64,000 bases of DNA from Sulfurospirillum sp. (GTDB lineage Bacteria > Campylobacterota > Campylobacteria > Campylobacterales > Arcobacteraceae), in NCBI GenBank assembly GCA_030491005.1, contig JAKZMJ010000021.1:62001-126000 (forward strand), written 5' to 3'. The notes below the pieces were generated by a model. The model was not told the origin of the DNA. It searched no databases and worked only from the letters and a program-made list of their open reading frames with translations. How positions within the stretch are numbered: the stretch's first letter is position 1; every line of letters starts with the position of its first letter. Position numbers and translations under genes: made by a program. Shown piece after piece: positions 1 to 8,976 of the stretch.

Positions 1-71
1 ATATTTAAGATTTTACCAGATGTGTTTCAAGATATTGTTTTTGGAATGGTACAACGTGGTGAAACTTGACA
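1..71 (+). mobile_element. IS481-like element, right end only (cut by window edge)
   Basis: These bases match the last 71 bases of the IS481-like copies at 5808-6900, 13497-14588 and 25728-28376. They include the end of the transposase frame and the terminal repeat whose complement begins TGTCAAGTTTCACCACG. The rest of the element lies before the window. Its right end abuts the 3' end of another transposase gene, so this copy jumped into that element. Confidence 0.85.
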
Positions 72-1419
72 CTTTCATATCTACATTCTCTTCGGTCTGG
101 CGAGCAATAAGTATATATTCCAACATTTTATTAAAGCTTTTAAAATTAAACATTGTTGTTAAAAAATTAATACCTACAAAGAACTCTTCTCTGTTACCAA
201 TATTATCACGAAGTTCCATATATAAATCATCATCAAGTTCTTGTACTGTATGAAATAAGAAAGCTAATATATTAAGGCTACAAAGTGTTTTAGATAGATT
301 TTCTTTTCCATGACCAAAGTTGTGATCTAAATGATAGCCTTTAGTTTTTAAAGTATTGTTATTTTCATTTTCGATTTTCCATCTACTTCGTCCTGCTGTT
401 GCTATATCTATAACATTATTTACATTCAAAGATATATCAGTAACAAAGCTATTATGATATAGTTTCTTACCCGTAGCATTAGTAACTATAACTTCACACC
501 AGTTTACTTCTTGTGGTGGATGTTGTGTATCTCCTTGTGGATTTTTAATTGCTAAATTATTAATATAGTTATATGTAAAAATTTGCTTTTTACCATTAAT
601 CATTTTGGATATTATTTTTGTATCAATAGTATTTAGATTTTTTATCATTTCTATTTGTTCATATAAGTATTTATGTGATGTTGGTTTAGCTACAAATATA
701 TATGAATGGCTCTTATCTAATACTTTTTTTATCATAGGTTCTCTTGAATATAAATCATCACCTAAAATAATAAGTTTTTTATTAGTTGGATTATTAAAAC
801 TATCTAGCCATCTTTTAGAAGCATTTACTTCACAATCTTGTTTATCTTTACCATCATTATTTGATATAAACTCTTGCATCAATGGTATAACTTTTTTTAT
901 ATCAGGATGTACTATTGTTGGAGTTATAACACTATGATAGTAATGTACTTCACCTGTATCACTATTAGTTTTACTTTGACAACATTTACAAGATATATTT
1001 TTACTTGAATGATAATGAGTACCATCTAATGCTACAAGCATATAATCATCTTTAAAATAAAATTTATCTAATATTCCTATATCTCTTAACTTATCAAGTA
1101 TTATTTCATATACTTTTTTAAAACTATTGGGTGTTATTTTATCCAACATGTTTCGTATATGATTATCACTTGGTATATCAGATATTCCAAACATAGTTTG
1201 TGCATTACTGATACCTTTTCTTGTATCAATATCCCTTTGAAAACTTAAGCAAGATTTATTTTGAAAATAAAATACACTAAATGCTGATAATATAATATCT
1301 TTTAAACTATAAACTAGATTTGTTCTTTGTTTTCTAGTATCTTCTACATTTGATATATTATCTGTAAATGATTCTATTAAAAAATCGAAAATATTTGTCT
1401 GTCTCATTTGTTTAAACAC
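13..1419 (-). CDS. DDE transposase, ISNCY-like, C-terminus altered
   Basis: Transposase of 468 residues predicted to move the surrounding element. The likely first catalytic aspartate is in LVALDGTHYHSS, followed by a Cys-rich stretch (CKCCQ), a KQDCE segment and a late SRWKIENENNN block carrying the acidic residue. It differs from the copy at 25776-27137 by only a few residues. The native end (VDMKGYIM) is replaced by residues read from the adjoining IS481 end, but the catalytic region is untouched. The start at 1419 sits behind a GGAGT ribosome site. I do not firmly recognise the family; a 9-bp target duplication is seen at the other copy. Confidence 0.75.
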   Translation of the reverse strand: MFKQMRQTNIFDFLIESFTDNISNVEDTRKQRTNLVYSLKDIILSAFSVFYFQNKSCLSFQRDIDTRKGISNAQTMFGISDIPSDNHIRNMLDKITPNSFKKVYEIILDKLRDIGILDKFYFKDDYMLVALDGTHYHSSKNISCKCCQSKTNSDTGEVHYYHSVITPTIVHPDIKKVIPLMQEFISNNDGKDKQDCEVNASKRWLDSFNNPTNKKLIILGDDLYSREPMIKKVLDKSHSYIFVAKPTSHKYLYEQIEMIKNLNTIDTKIISKMINGKKQIFTYNYINNLAIKNPQGDTQHPPQEVNWCEVIVTNATGKKLYHNSFVTDISLNVNNVIDIATAGRSRWKIENENNNTLKTKGYHLDHNFGHGKENLSKTLCSLNILAFLFHTVQELDDDLYMELRDNIGNREEFFVGINFLTTMFNFKSFNKMLEYILIARQTEENVDMKVSSFTTLYHSKNNILKHIW

Positions 1420-1580
1420 TCCTGTTTATGGGCTTTTATAGGATATATTATAGCTAAAATTAGGTATTAAAAAGCTTGATAAAGCCTTTAAATAAAGGGT
1501 ATTAGTGAATTTGTTTAGTAGTGATTTTTGATATTATTTTGGAAGATTTTAGCTATATAAATTTTCACTTAGAATTGCTG
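72..1580 (-). mobile_element. DDE insertion sequence copy 1 (ISNCY-like), left end displaced by IS481
   Basis: This is nearly identical to the complete copy at 25751-27298. The right terminal repeat TTAGAATTGCTG ends at 1580. The first 39 bases of the element, including the left terminal repeat, are missing because an IS481-like element sits at the junction (71/72). The missing part may lie on the far side of that IS481, before the window. Base 1581 onward is coding sequence of hsdR, so this element itself jumped into hsdR. Family assignment is uncertain. Confidence 0.8.
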
Positions 1581-2022
1581 GGCAGAAGCTATTGAAAATA
1601 ATATGAGAAAACTTATCATTGATGAGAATCCAGTAAATCCAAAATACTTTGATAAGATGTCAGAACTTCTTGATGAGCTAATCAAAGAAAGAAAAGATGG
1701 CGCATTAGAGTATAAAAAATATTTGGAAAAAATAAAAGAGTTAGCTTCAAAAGTAACTAAGCCAAATAGAGGTAAAAACTCTGATTATCCAACTTCTTTA
1801 GATACTTCTGCAAAAAGAGCATTGTACGATAATCTTGATAATGATGAAGTCTTAGCTATTAAAATGGATACAGCGATTAGATATAATAAAGATGATAGTT
1901 GGATAGGTAATATGATGAAAGAGAGGAAAATCTCTAAAGTAGTTAAATTAGAATTAGGTAATAAAGCAGATAAATTAGATGAAATAATGGAGTTGATAAA
2001 ACATCAAGATGAATATCGTTAA
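1581..2022 (+). pseudogene. hsdR: Type I restriction enzyme R subunit, 3' fragment
   Basis: The frame reads AEAIENNMRKLIIDE right from the insertion-sequence boundary and continues to a stop at 2022. The pattern (xPKYFDKMSELLDELIKER, then a lysine-rich EYKKYLEKIKELA segment) is that of the C-terminal helical region of HsdR, the ATP-dependent translocase/nuclease subunit. Only about 146 residues of a protein usually near 1,000 residues remain. The helicase and nuclease domains are absent from the window. An ATG at 1603 could start a short open frame, but it would encode no catalytic part. The stop overlaps the following metallopeptidase start by 14 bases, so the two genes were one operon. Confidence 0.8.
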
Positions 2023-2722
2023 TACTAGTATAATCAATGTAAGTAATATTGAAATACAAATAGATAGAAAAGATATTAAGAATCTTCATGTAGGGGTATA
2101 TCCTCCATATGGGAGAGTTAGAGTTGCATCGCCATTACATATAGATGATGAAGCAGTTCGACTTGCTATCATTTCAAGACTATCATGGATAAAAAAACAA
2201 AAAAAATCCTTTGAAGAACAACCACGACAAAGTAAAAGAGAAATGGTATCTGGAGAAAGTCATTATTTTTTAGGTAAAAGATATTTGCTTAATGTAATTC
2301 ATGGAAATTCAAAATATAAAATAATACAAAACCATTCAAAATTAGAGCTATATGTTAGAGATAATACATCAGTAGAAAATAAACAAAAAGTTTTAAATAA
2401 ATGGTATCGACAAGAGTTAAAAAAAGAAGTTTCAAAATTAATTCCTAAATGTGAAAAACTTATTAATGTAAAAATTGAAAGTTACGAAATTAAAAAAATG
2501 AGAACTAAGTGGGGAAGCTGTAATATTGAAAATAAGAAAATATTACTAAATCTTGAACTTGCTAAAAAACCTATTGAATGTATTGAGTATATTATTATTC
2601 ATGAGTTAGTTCATCTATTAGAAAGACACCATAATGAAAACTTTAAAAATCTTATGGATAAATTTAATCCTAATTGGAGAGAGCGAAGAGATGAACTTAA
2701 TAGTGGAATTTTAGAGTATTAG
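2009..2722 (+). CDS. YgjP-type (DUF45) zinc metallopeptidase
   Basis: 237 residues with a zinc-peptidase motif IIHELVHLLERHH near residue 198 (HExxH plus a later His) and the upstream family signature KMRTKWGSCN. This matches YgjP/DUF45 proteins of the M48-like group, which often follow hsdR in type I restriction loci; their role there is not established. The start overlaps the end of hsdR in another frame, indicating translational coupling. The N-terminal half is a strand-rich region without recognisable motifs. The gene looks intact, although its partner hsdR has lost most of its length. Confidence 0.85.
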   Translation: MNIVNTSIINVSNIEIQIDRKDIKNLHVGVYPPYGRVRVASPLHIDDEAVRLAIISRLSWIKKQKKSFEEQPRQSKREMVSGESHYFLGKRYLLNVIHGNSKYKIIQNHSKLELYVRDNTSVENKQKVLNKWYRQELKKEVSKLIPKCEKLINVKIESYEIKKMRTKWGSCNIENKKILLNLELAKKPIECIEYIIIHELVHLLERHHNENFKNLMDKFNPNWRERRDELNSGILEY

Positions 2723-2813
2723 GATTGGCGATATTAATCTCTGCTTTATTGAATACCTTAAAGAGGTAACTCACTCATGCTATACTTTGTAAAATTAAAA
2801 GCAAAGGATTCTC

Positions 2814-3851
2814 TTGAACAAAGAACTAAAAGTACTAACTCTTGATGGTGGTGGTGTCAGAGGCTATTTAAGTGCTAAAATCTTAGCTAATATTGAACAA
2901 TTGCTAAATGAAGCTAATAATGAAAATATTAATATTGGACAAAGATTTGATTTAATAGCTGGTACATCTACTGGTGGAATAATCGCATGTGCATTATCAA
3001 TAGGAAAATCAGCAAAAGAAATTTTCAACCTTTATGAAACTCTCATTCCAGAAGTTTTTATTCCTCAGAATAATGGAATTTTTCAATCAAAATATTCTAG
3101 TGAAATACTAAAAGAAAAACTTGATGATATATTAGGTAGAAATACATTAGCAGATGTAATCACAGATTTATGTATCACAAGTGTTGATGTTGAAAATAGT
3201 TCTCCAAGATTTCATAAGAGTAGTTACTTTGGAAGAAACACAATAAGACTAGATGAAAAATTAATCGATTTAGCATTAGCTACATCTGCTGCTCCCACTT
3301 ACTTTCCTCTTGTTGATACATTACATTCGACAAACTTAACAGATGGTGGTATGGTTGCTAACAATCCATCTTTGGTGGCACTCATTGATGCTATGGAACT
3401 CACAGATAATAATCTTAAAAATATATCATTGATTTCAATAGGTACTGGCGAACAATGTCATATGCCATATGATATAGAAAGTCTAAAAAATGGTGGTAAA
3501 CAAGATTGGATAGTTGATATTGGAACAAATACTAAAGCATCTAAAGTCGTAGAAAATATTAAATGTGGTAAATCAAAATTAAAAATTGCAAAAGATTGGT
3601 TCTTAAGTGATGATGAACAGTTTTCTTCAAAGGGTTCACCTATACTTGAGCTATTAATGGAAAGTCAATCAAAGTTAGCTCATTTTCAAACACAATTTTT
3701 ATTGAAAGATACTTATCTTAGAATAAATCCAAAATTAAGTATACCTATTGAACTTGATGCAGTTGATAAAATAAATAGTTTGAAAAACTTAGCAGATTTA
3801 GAACAACAACAGATTGAAAAAATCAAAAAACTACTTGAGAGAAAGGATTAA
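2814..3851 (+). CDS. capV: Patatin-like phospholipase, CBASS effector CapV
   Basis: 345 residues of the patatin family. The glycine-rich oxyanion motif DGGGVRG is near residue 10, the nucleophile motif GTSTGG has its serine at residue 52, and the catalytic aspartate is in TDGGMVANNP (about 177). Patatins beside a CD-NTase are CBASS effectors that degrade membrane phospholipids once a cyclic nucleotide signals phage infection. The TTG start is supported by AAGGA five bases upstream. The gene is first in the operon and ends 2 bases before the CD-NTase start. All catalytic motifs are present, so it appears functional. Activation by cGAMP specifically is inferred from characterised CapV proteins, not from this sequence. 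Confidence 0.9.
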   Translation: MNKELKVLTLDGGGVRGYLSAKILANIEQLLNEANNENINIGQRFDLIAGTSTGGIIACALSIGKSAKEIFNLYETLIPEVFIPQNNGIFQSKYSSEILKEKLDDILGRNTLADVITDLCITSVDVENSSPRFHKSSYFGRNTIRLDEKLIDLALATSAAPTYFPLVDTLHSTNLTDGGMVANNPSLVALIDAMELTDNNLKNISLISIGTGEQCHMPYDIESLKNGGKQDWIVDIGTNTKASKVVENIKCGKSKLKIAKDWFLSDDEQFSSKGSPILELLMESQSKLAHFQTQFLLKDTYLRINPKLSIPIELDAVDKINSLKNLADLEQQQIEKIKKLLERKD

Positions 3852-3853
3852 TT

Positions 3854-4825
3854 ATGGATTTTGGAAAAGAGTTTGGAGCATTTTATAAAGTCATTAGAAT
3901 TGATAAAGAAAAGAGAATAAGTCTTTTATCAAATAAAAAGGCTCTAAGAACTAAAATAAAAAATAACTTTGAAAAGAAAGACAGAACAAAACCTAAGTTT
4001 TTCATTCAAGGCTCTATGGATACAGAGGTTGCAACTGGTATAAATCCTTTAAATGAAGACTATGATATAGATGATGGTGTTTATTTACAAGATATTAATA
4101 GACAAAGTATTACTCCTGAAACAGCTCATAAATGGGTATATGATGCTGTAGATGGTCATACAAAAGAAACAAAAGATAAATCTAAATGTGTAAGAGTGAT
4201 TTATGCAAATAACGAAAAGCATGTTGATTTACCAATATATGTAGAAGAAGATGGAATATACTACTTAGCAATTAAAGGGAAAGGCTGGATTGAAAATAAC
4301 CCAAAAAAAATCTCTAAATGGTTTCAGGATGAGAGAAAAGCAAAAGGTCACGATTTTAGAAAAGCAGTAAGATATTTAAAAGCATGGAAAGATAAAAGAG
4401 AAAATGATAATAGTAATTTAGAATTATTTGGTGGTTTTCAACTATCAATCTTAGCAAGTGATTATTTTCCAGACTCATATGACAACCTTGAAGAAATGTA
4501 CTTTAAACTTGTTGATAAAATTAATGATAACTCATGGGCTTACCCTAGTTTAGACAATCCTATAAATAGTCTGCAAGATACCATTGAATATTATTCAGAA
4601 GCAAGAATAAAAACTTTTAAAGAAGAGTTTTCCAAAATGTATGAGCAAGCAAAAGATGCTTACGAAGAGACAGATAGTAGTAAAAAGCATACTAAGTGGA
4701 CAAAAATATTTGGTGATAGATTTCCAGAACCTACTGATGATGAGAATGAAGCAAAAAGTTTTGAAACTCCATTAGTTATAAAAGGCACTACTGATATATC
4801 TAAAACATCTGGAAGACAGGCATAA
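3854..4825 (+). CDS. cdnA: CD-NTase (cGAS/DncV-like cyclic nucleotide synthase) of CBASS
   Basis: 323 residues with the nucleotidyltransferase signature FIQGSMDTEVATG (GS at 53-54), then DYDIDDGVYL carrying the metal-binding aspartates (about 71-74), and a third acidic residue in HVDLPIYV (about 124). These proteins make cyclic di- or trinucleotide alarm signals when phage infection is sensed. The DIDDGV motif and the gene order patatin, CD-NTase, Cap2, Cap3 resemble the DncV type, but the protein is shorter than DncV and its product cannot be read from the sequence. The C-terminal tail (SGRQA) may be the site joined to a target by Cap2, as known for type II CBASS. The next gene starts 4 bases on. 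Confidence 0.9.
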   Translation: MDFGKEFGAFYKVIRIDKEKRISLLSNKKALRTKIKNNFEKKDRTKPKFFIQGSMDTEVATGINPLNEDYDIDDGVYLQDINRQSITPETAHKWVYDAVDGHTKETKDKSKCVRVIYANNEKHVDLPIYVEEDGIYYLAIKGKGWIENNPKKISKWFQDERKAKGHDFRKAVRYLKAWKDKRENDNSNLELFGGFQLSILASDYFPDSYDNLEEMYFKLVDKINDNSWAYPSLDNPINSLQDTIEYYSEARIKTFKEEFSKMYEQAKDAYEETDSSKKHTKWTKIFGDRFPEPTDDENEAKSFETPLVIKGTTDISKTSGRQA

Positions 4826-4829
4826 GAGT

Positions 4830-5846
4830 ATGGATAATAATGTTAATCAATGGCTAGAAAATGAGCAAAAAAAAACTTTTGATTATCTCTATTCACAAGA
4901 TTTTAAATTTAGTGAATCTCAAAATATATATTATAAAAAAATAACTTTTAATTCAAAGAATATTGATTTAAAAGTTTTAATTCCAAATGAATATCCATTA
5001 AAATATCCTAAATTTTATATTGATGATAAAAGTTGGCACCTTACATACCCACATGTAGAAGAATATAAAACCTCTCTTGGTTCATCTATATGCTACTTAG
5101 AAGATGAGGATAAAGTACCTATTATGGATGGTGCTACTATCATAAAAAATGAGCTTACAAGAATACTATCTATAATTGATGAATATCATAATAATACTTT
5201 TCAAAAAGACGATTTCTTACTAGAATTTGATTCATATTGGGGTGATGAAATAATTTATTTAGATTTATATAATCAACTTCAAGAAGCACAGATTTTAAAA
5301 ATATCTAATGTTCAAAAGTTTGGTCGGGTAATTAGTACTAACATTGATAATACTATAAATAATTTTACTGTTTTAAATCATGAAATAACTAAAACTGAAG
5401 ATATATTATTTTTACCTTTTAGGAACTATATAAGCTATCCTTTACCAACTACATATTCAAAAATAATGAATATTATCAGAGAATTAGGGTATGAAGATTT
5501 TTTAAGAAGTAATATCAACAAATGCAAGATGTCTAAGATTATTTTGTTTTCTTTTTTTATCGGTAAAGAAATTCATTTTGGAACTTTTACTTTACATAGT
5601 ATAAAAAATATTGTTACGAAATTCATCCATAATTATGATATAAAAAAAGGGAGAGTTAAGAGGATTGATAGAGAAAGAATATTTACTAGAGGTGGAAATA
5701 ATTTAACAAGATATATTTCAATGAATGAAATTACAGTTGGAATTATTGGGTGTGGTTCACTTGCTTTTAAACTGGCAAAAAGTGGAGTAAAAAACTTTAT
5801 ACTTATTTGTCCAGTTTCACCACGTTATGGTTGCCTAGTTTCATAA
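4830..5846 (+). pseudogene. cap2: CBASS Cap2 (E2-E1 fusion), 5' part, interrupted by IS481
   Basis: The genuine gene part runs from 4830 to 5807; the last codons to 5846 belong to the inserted IS. The first third is a ubiquitin-conjugating (E2)-like domain with a likely catalytic cysteine in GSSICYLED (residue 88). The E1-like adenylation domain begins at EITVGIIGCGSLA, an ATP-binding glycine motif, and breaks at KNFILI. Removing the IS and one 7-bp duplication gives FILIDKDFLDIGNIARH and a continuous 532-residue frame ending at 7528. Cap2 joins the CD-NTase C-terminus to other molecules to prime it. As it stands the product lacks most of the adenylation domain and the E1 cysteine, so it should be inactive. 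Confidence 0.9.
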
Positions 5847-6900
5847 ATAAGAAAGTGATAGATTAAACAACATAAGTGTAAAATCTTTACAACACATAAG
5901 GATTTAAAATATGTCACAAACCTATCACTCTAATGCTAGAACAAACCAGCACATAAGAGAAATAATACAGAAATCTAATTTAACAAATGTTGAATTAGCA
6001 AATAATTATAATCTAAATATTAAAACTATCTCTAAATGGAAAGATAGGGATTTTATTGAAGATAAAAGTTCAAGACCACATAATATAAAAACAACTTTAA
6101 CATCTTTAGAAAAAGAGTTAATAAAAGTAGTTAGGACAATGACTTGGATGGAGCTAGATGACTTAACAGATACAATAGTTGATATTATCCCAAATGCAAA
6201 TAGAAGTAATATCTATAGAACTTTAAAAGCATTTGATATAAATAGAGTCCCACAAGAACAAAAAGAAAAAGCAAAGAAATTTAAAGAATACGAACCTGGA
6301 TATTTGCATATAGATGTAACCTATTTACCAAAGTTTGATAAACAAAAGTTTTATCTATTTGTAGCAATAGACAGAGCTACAAGGCTACTATATTACAAAG
6401 TATATGAAAACAAATCATCTAATAATGCAGTTGAATTTCTAAAAGTTTGTAAAGAGTTTTTTCCTTTTTACTTAACTCATATTTTAACAGATAATGGATT
6501 GGAATTTACAGATAAATGGGCAAGAGGCAAAGGAATTGTAAGTGGTAATCACAAGTTTGATGTAGAATGTAAAGAAGATAGTATAGAACATAGACTAACA
6601 GCTCCATATACACCACAAACCAATGGAATGGTAGAAAGAGTAAACGGAACTATTAAAAATGCTACAATCAAAGCCCAAGACTATGAAAATATAGATGATG
6701 TTAAAAAAGATTTAAATAAATTTTTGATATACTACAACTTCAATAGAAGACATGGTTCTTTAAGAAAAGAATTAAAAGTCAGAACTCCATTTAATGCAGT
6801 TCAAAGTTGGTTTCAAACGAAGCCTGAAATATTTAAGATTTTACCAGATGTGTTTGAAAGATATTGTTTTTGGAATGGTACAACGTGGTGAAACTTGACA
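5808..6900 (+). mobile_element. IS481-like element, copy A, in cap2
   Basis: The element is 1,093 bp. Its left end begins TGTCCAGTTTCACCACG and its right end is the complement of TGTCAAGTTTCACCACG, giving imperfect terminal inverted repeats. It is flanked by exact 7-bp duplications ACTTATT at 5801-5807 and 6901-6907, proving simple transposition into cap2 with no later rearrangement at this copy. Confidence 0.95.
5911..6891 (+). CDS. IS481-type transposase, copy A
   Basis: 326-residue rve-type DDE transposase. An N-terminal helix-turn-helix (residues about 15-50, NVELANNYNLNIKTISKW) precedes the integrase core, with aspartates in YLHIDVTYL and LTDNGLEF and a late glutamate in NGMVERVNG. It is almost identical to copies B and C, but one extra base near 6857 shifts the last dozen residues (VFERYCFWNGTTW instead of VFQDIVFGMVQ). 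The core is complete, so it may still be active. Confidence 0.9.
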   Translation: MSQTYHSNARTNQHIREIIQKSNLTNVELANNYNLNIKTISKWKDRDFIEDKSSRPHNIKTTLTSLEKELIKVVRTMTWMELDDLTDTIVDIIPNANRSNIYRTLKAFDINRVPQEQKEKAKKFKEYEPGYLHIDVTYLPKFDKQKFYLFVAIDRATRLLYYKVYENKSSNNAVEFLKVCKEFFPFYLTHILTDNGLEFTDKWARGKGIVSGNHKFDVECKEDSIEHRLTAPYTPQTNGMVERVNGTIKNATIKAQDYENIDDVKKDLNKFLIYYNFNRRHGSLRKELKVRTPFNAVQSWFQTKPEIFKILPDVFERYCFWNGTTW

Positions 6901-6907
6901 ACTTATT

Positions 6908-7528
6908 GATAAAGATTTTTTAGATATTGGAAATATTGCTAGACATATATGTGGTATGAAATATTTTAAATTAAGTAAGGTGGAAGCGGTAAAGATGCTA
7001 ATTTTAGAGCATTTTCCAGATTGTAATATTGAAATATCAAATCAAGATGCTATTGATTCTCTAGAACTCATAGATAAAGCAAATTTAATTGTATCTGCAA
7101 TAGGAAGTGAAGGAAATATATTTGAACATTTTTTCTCTCAACTCAATGATCGACCAAAGATTTTCACTTGGTTTGAAGCAGATATTGCTGGTCAAATAAT
7201 TTTTACAAAATCAAAAATAGAAGACTTTAATAAATTAACTTCCAAAATAAGAGTAACAAAAGAAGAATATATAAGTAATTTATCAAAAAATGACATAGGT
7301 TGTAACTCTATGTACACACCTTATAGTTTTATAGATGCAGAAAATACAGTAAATCATGTAGCAAGATTTATTACAAACTTTATATCAAAAAAAGGTAATT
7401 TAAAAGAAGAAGTTTGGACAATATTTGGAGACAATGAATTAAATAAAGATAAGATAGAGATAGAGTATCAAGATAGCCCAGCATTTTCTATTAAAAAAAG
7501 ACCTTTATTAGGATTGTCAGATGATTAA
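6908..7528 (+). pseudogene. cap2: CBASS Cap2 (E2-E1 fusion), 3' part
   Basis: This continues the E1 adenylation domain directly after the IS481 duplication: DKDFLDIGNIARH joins in frame to the 5' part. It holds the rest of the nucleotide-binding fold (LIDKANLIVSAIGSEGN) and a cysteine in NDIGCNSMYTP that may be the E1 catalytic cysteine. An ATG at 6956 could start a 190-residue product, but that would lack the ATP-binding motif. The end overlaps the cap3 start by 8 bases. Confidence 0.88.
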
Positions 7529-7970
7529 ATTGGATGAAAACAAATTTTATATAAAGTTTGATGAAAATGCAATTAATGAGTTAAAAAAATATCAGCAAAA
7601 AGAAGGAAGTTATGAATCTGGTGGTATTTTGATTGGCGAAATATATTTAGAAAGTTCCAAAGTAATTGTAAAAGAAGTAATTTTTTCAAAAAAAGCGAAA
7701 AGAAGCTATTTTGGCATTAATATAGATAAAAAAGAGATGCAAAAAGAACTAGATAAACTTAGAAAAAAATCCAAATATACAATGAACTATTTAGGCGATT
7801 GGCATTCCCATCCAGAGCCACAACCAACACCATCCTTCGTTGACAACATATCGTATAACATCACATTAAAAAAAGCTAAAATTCAAACTAATTTTATTAT
7901 CTTTTTAATCATTGGAAATCATAGTAATATACATGAAAGTATGTGGATTAAAACTTGTTTTATTTCGTAA
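7521..7970 (+). CDS. cap3: CBASS Cap3, JAB/MPN metallopeptidase
   Basis: 149 residues with the full JAMM zinc signature: glutamate in GGILIGE (about 40), then DWHSHPEPQPTPSFVD giving His95, His97, Ser105 and Asp108. Cap3 proteins of type II CBASS cut the Cap2-made bond between the CD-NTase and its target, acting as deconjugases. The ATG lies inside the last codons of cap2, so translation is normally coupled. With cap2 split upstream, expression may depend on read-through from the IS. The frame itself is intact. A hairpin right after the stop probably ends the operon. Confidence 0.9.
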   Translation: MIKLDENKFYIKFDENAINELKKYQQKEGSYESGGILIGEIYLESSKVIVKEVIFSKKAKRSYFGINIDKKEMQKELDKLRKKSKYTMNYLGDWHSHPEPQPTPSFVDNISYNITLKKAKIQTNFIIFLIIGNHSNIHESMWIKTCFIS

Positions 7971-7998
7971 AAAAGAATTGATAAGCATTAATTCTTTT
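7971..7998 (+). terminator. Probable terminator of the CBASS operon
   Basis: Perfect 9-bp stem AAAAGAATT / AATTCTTTT with a 10-base loop, directly after the cap3 stop. The T run is within the 3' arm itself. Confidence 0.6.
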
Positions 7999-8421
7999 CA
8001 AACTCTCTCCTAATCTCATTATGTATTTTTTTATCATATGTTTTGACTATTTTCATATAAAATGTTCAGAAGTTGAAATCTAGTTATTCCTCTCTCCTCT
8101 CAGATTGTTTTACCATATCAGTAATAAAAAGCTTTAAAGTCTCTATTTTTTTCTATCGTCTCTATGGATTTTACCATTTCTTTCATACCTAATAATTACA
8201 CTATAAAACTGTTTCATCTTTAATGCTAAAGGCACCTCTGTTTGTCCTTTCATTTTTTCGTCTGTTTTAACTAATAATTCTCTTAATTTCATTTTTGTTT
8301 CCTCTTATTTTTGAATTGTTTTTTTGCTTTTTATTTAATCTTGGGTTATATTCTTTTAATATATCTCTGTAATAAAGTGACTTAATGAAAAAAATGTAAG
8401 AAAAATAAAATGTAAAAAATA
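7999..8421. other. Gene-free stretch with decayed coding remnants
   Basis: No convincing gene is seen. On the minus strand several short, frameshifted pieces follow one another between about 8294 and 7987, for example MKGQTEVPLALKMKQFYSV starting at 8253 and a piece ending REFEKN. They look like one small decayed gene. I do not recognise it. Confidence 0.4.
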
Positions 8422-8976
8422 TTAGTATATTTTATAAATTTTATTTATTTTTTGTTTGATTTTAAAAGTAAAGATTATAACAATAAGAAAGATATAAACA
8501 TATTGTAAAATTGACAATGACTTTTGTGCCATAATAAAATGCACACAAGCTAAAAATAATGCTAAATATACGAATTGATGATATTTTTTATATTTTTTAA
8601 AAAGTTTTGCCCTTGAACTTAGAGCCATAAATAATAATATAAAAAATGATATCATTCCTAAATATACAAAAGGTTTATCTAAACTTTCTTCTATGATAAA
8701 CATTATATCAAATCGAGCATCTAAGATAACAAAGTTTAATAAATGCAAAAGTGCATAAAAAAAAGCAAATAAACCAACAGTTTTTCTGTATTTTAATAAG
8801 TTTATCCATTTTTTTATCAATGGTATACTAATACTTATAAGTAATAATACAATAGCCGTTGCACCACTTATACTAAATATATACTTTATAGGGTCATTTA
8901 CTTCAATAATAAAAAGTTTTATAAATAGAAAAACTAAAGGAGCTAATAAGAGGGCAAAAATAAAAAAATATTTCAT
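8422..8976 (-). CDS. msrQ: MsrQ, heme-binding membrane subunit of the MsrPQ repair system
   Basis: 184 residues of mostly hydrophobic helices (about six), consistent with the ferric-reductase-like YedZ/MsrQ family. Histidines within membrane segments (YALLHLLNF and YHQFVYLALFLACVHF) are likely heme ligands. MsrQ passes electrons from the quinone pool to periplasmic MsrP, which repairs oxidised methionines. The ATG overlaps the msrP stop in TAATG, so the pair is translationally coupled. Nothing abnormal is seen. Confidence 0.9.
   Translation of the reverse strand: MKYFFIFALLLAPLVFLFIKLFIIEVNDPIKYIFSISGATAIVLLLISISIPLIKKWINLLKYRKTVGLFAFFYALLHLLNFVILDARFDIMFIIEESLDKPFVYLGMISFFILLFMALSSRAKLFKKYKKYHQFVYLALFLACVHFIMAQKSLSILQYVYIFLIVIIFTFKIKQKINKIYKIY

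Noticed and set aside
1450-1580. Possible CRISPR-like or tandem repeat near insertion-sequence ends
   Set aside because: The repeated sequence is only the shared terminal part of the two copies of one insertion sequence; no regular repeat-spacer array occurs in the window.
8145-8294. Possible 49-residue minus-strand gene starting MKLRE
   Set aside because: Careful reading shows a frameshift after five codons; only a 36-residue piece from 8253 is open, so I treat it as decayed sequence.
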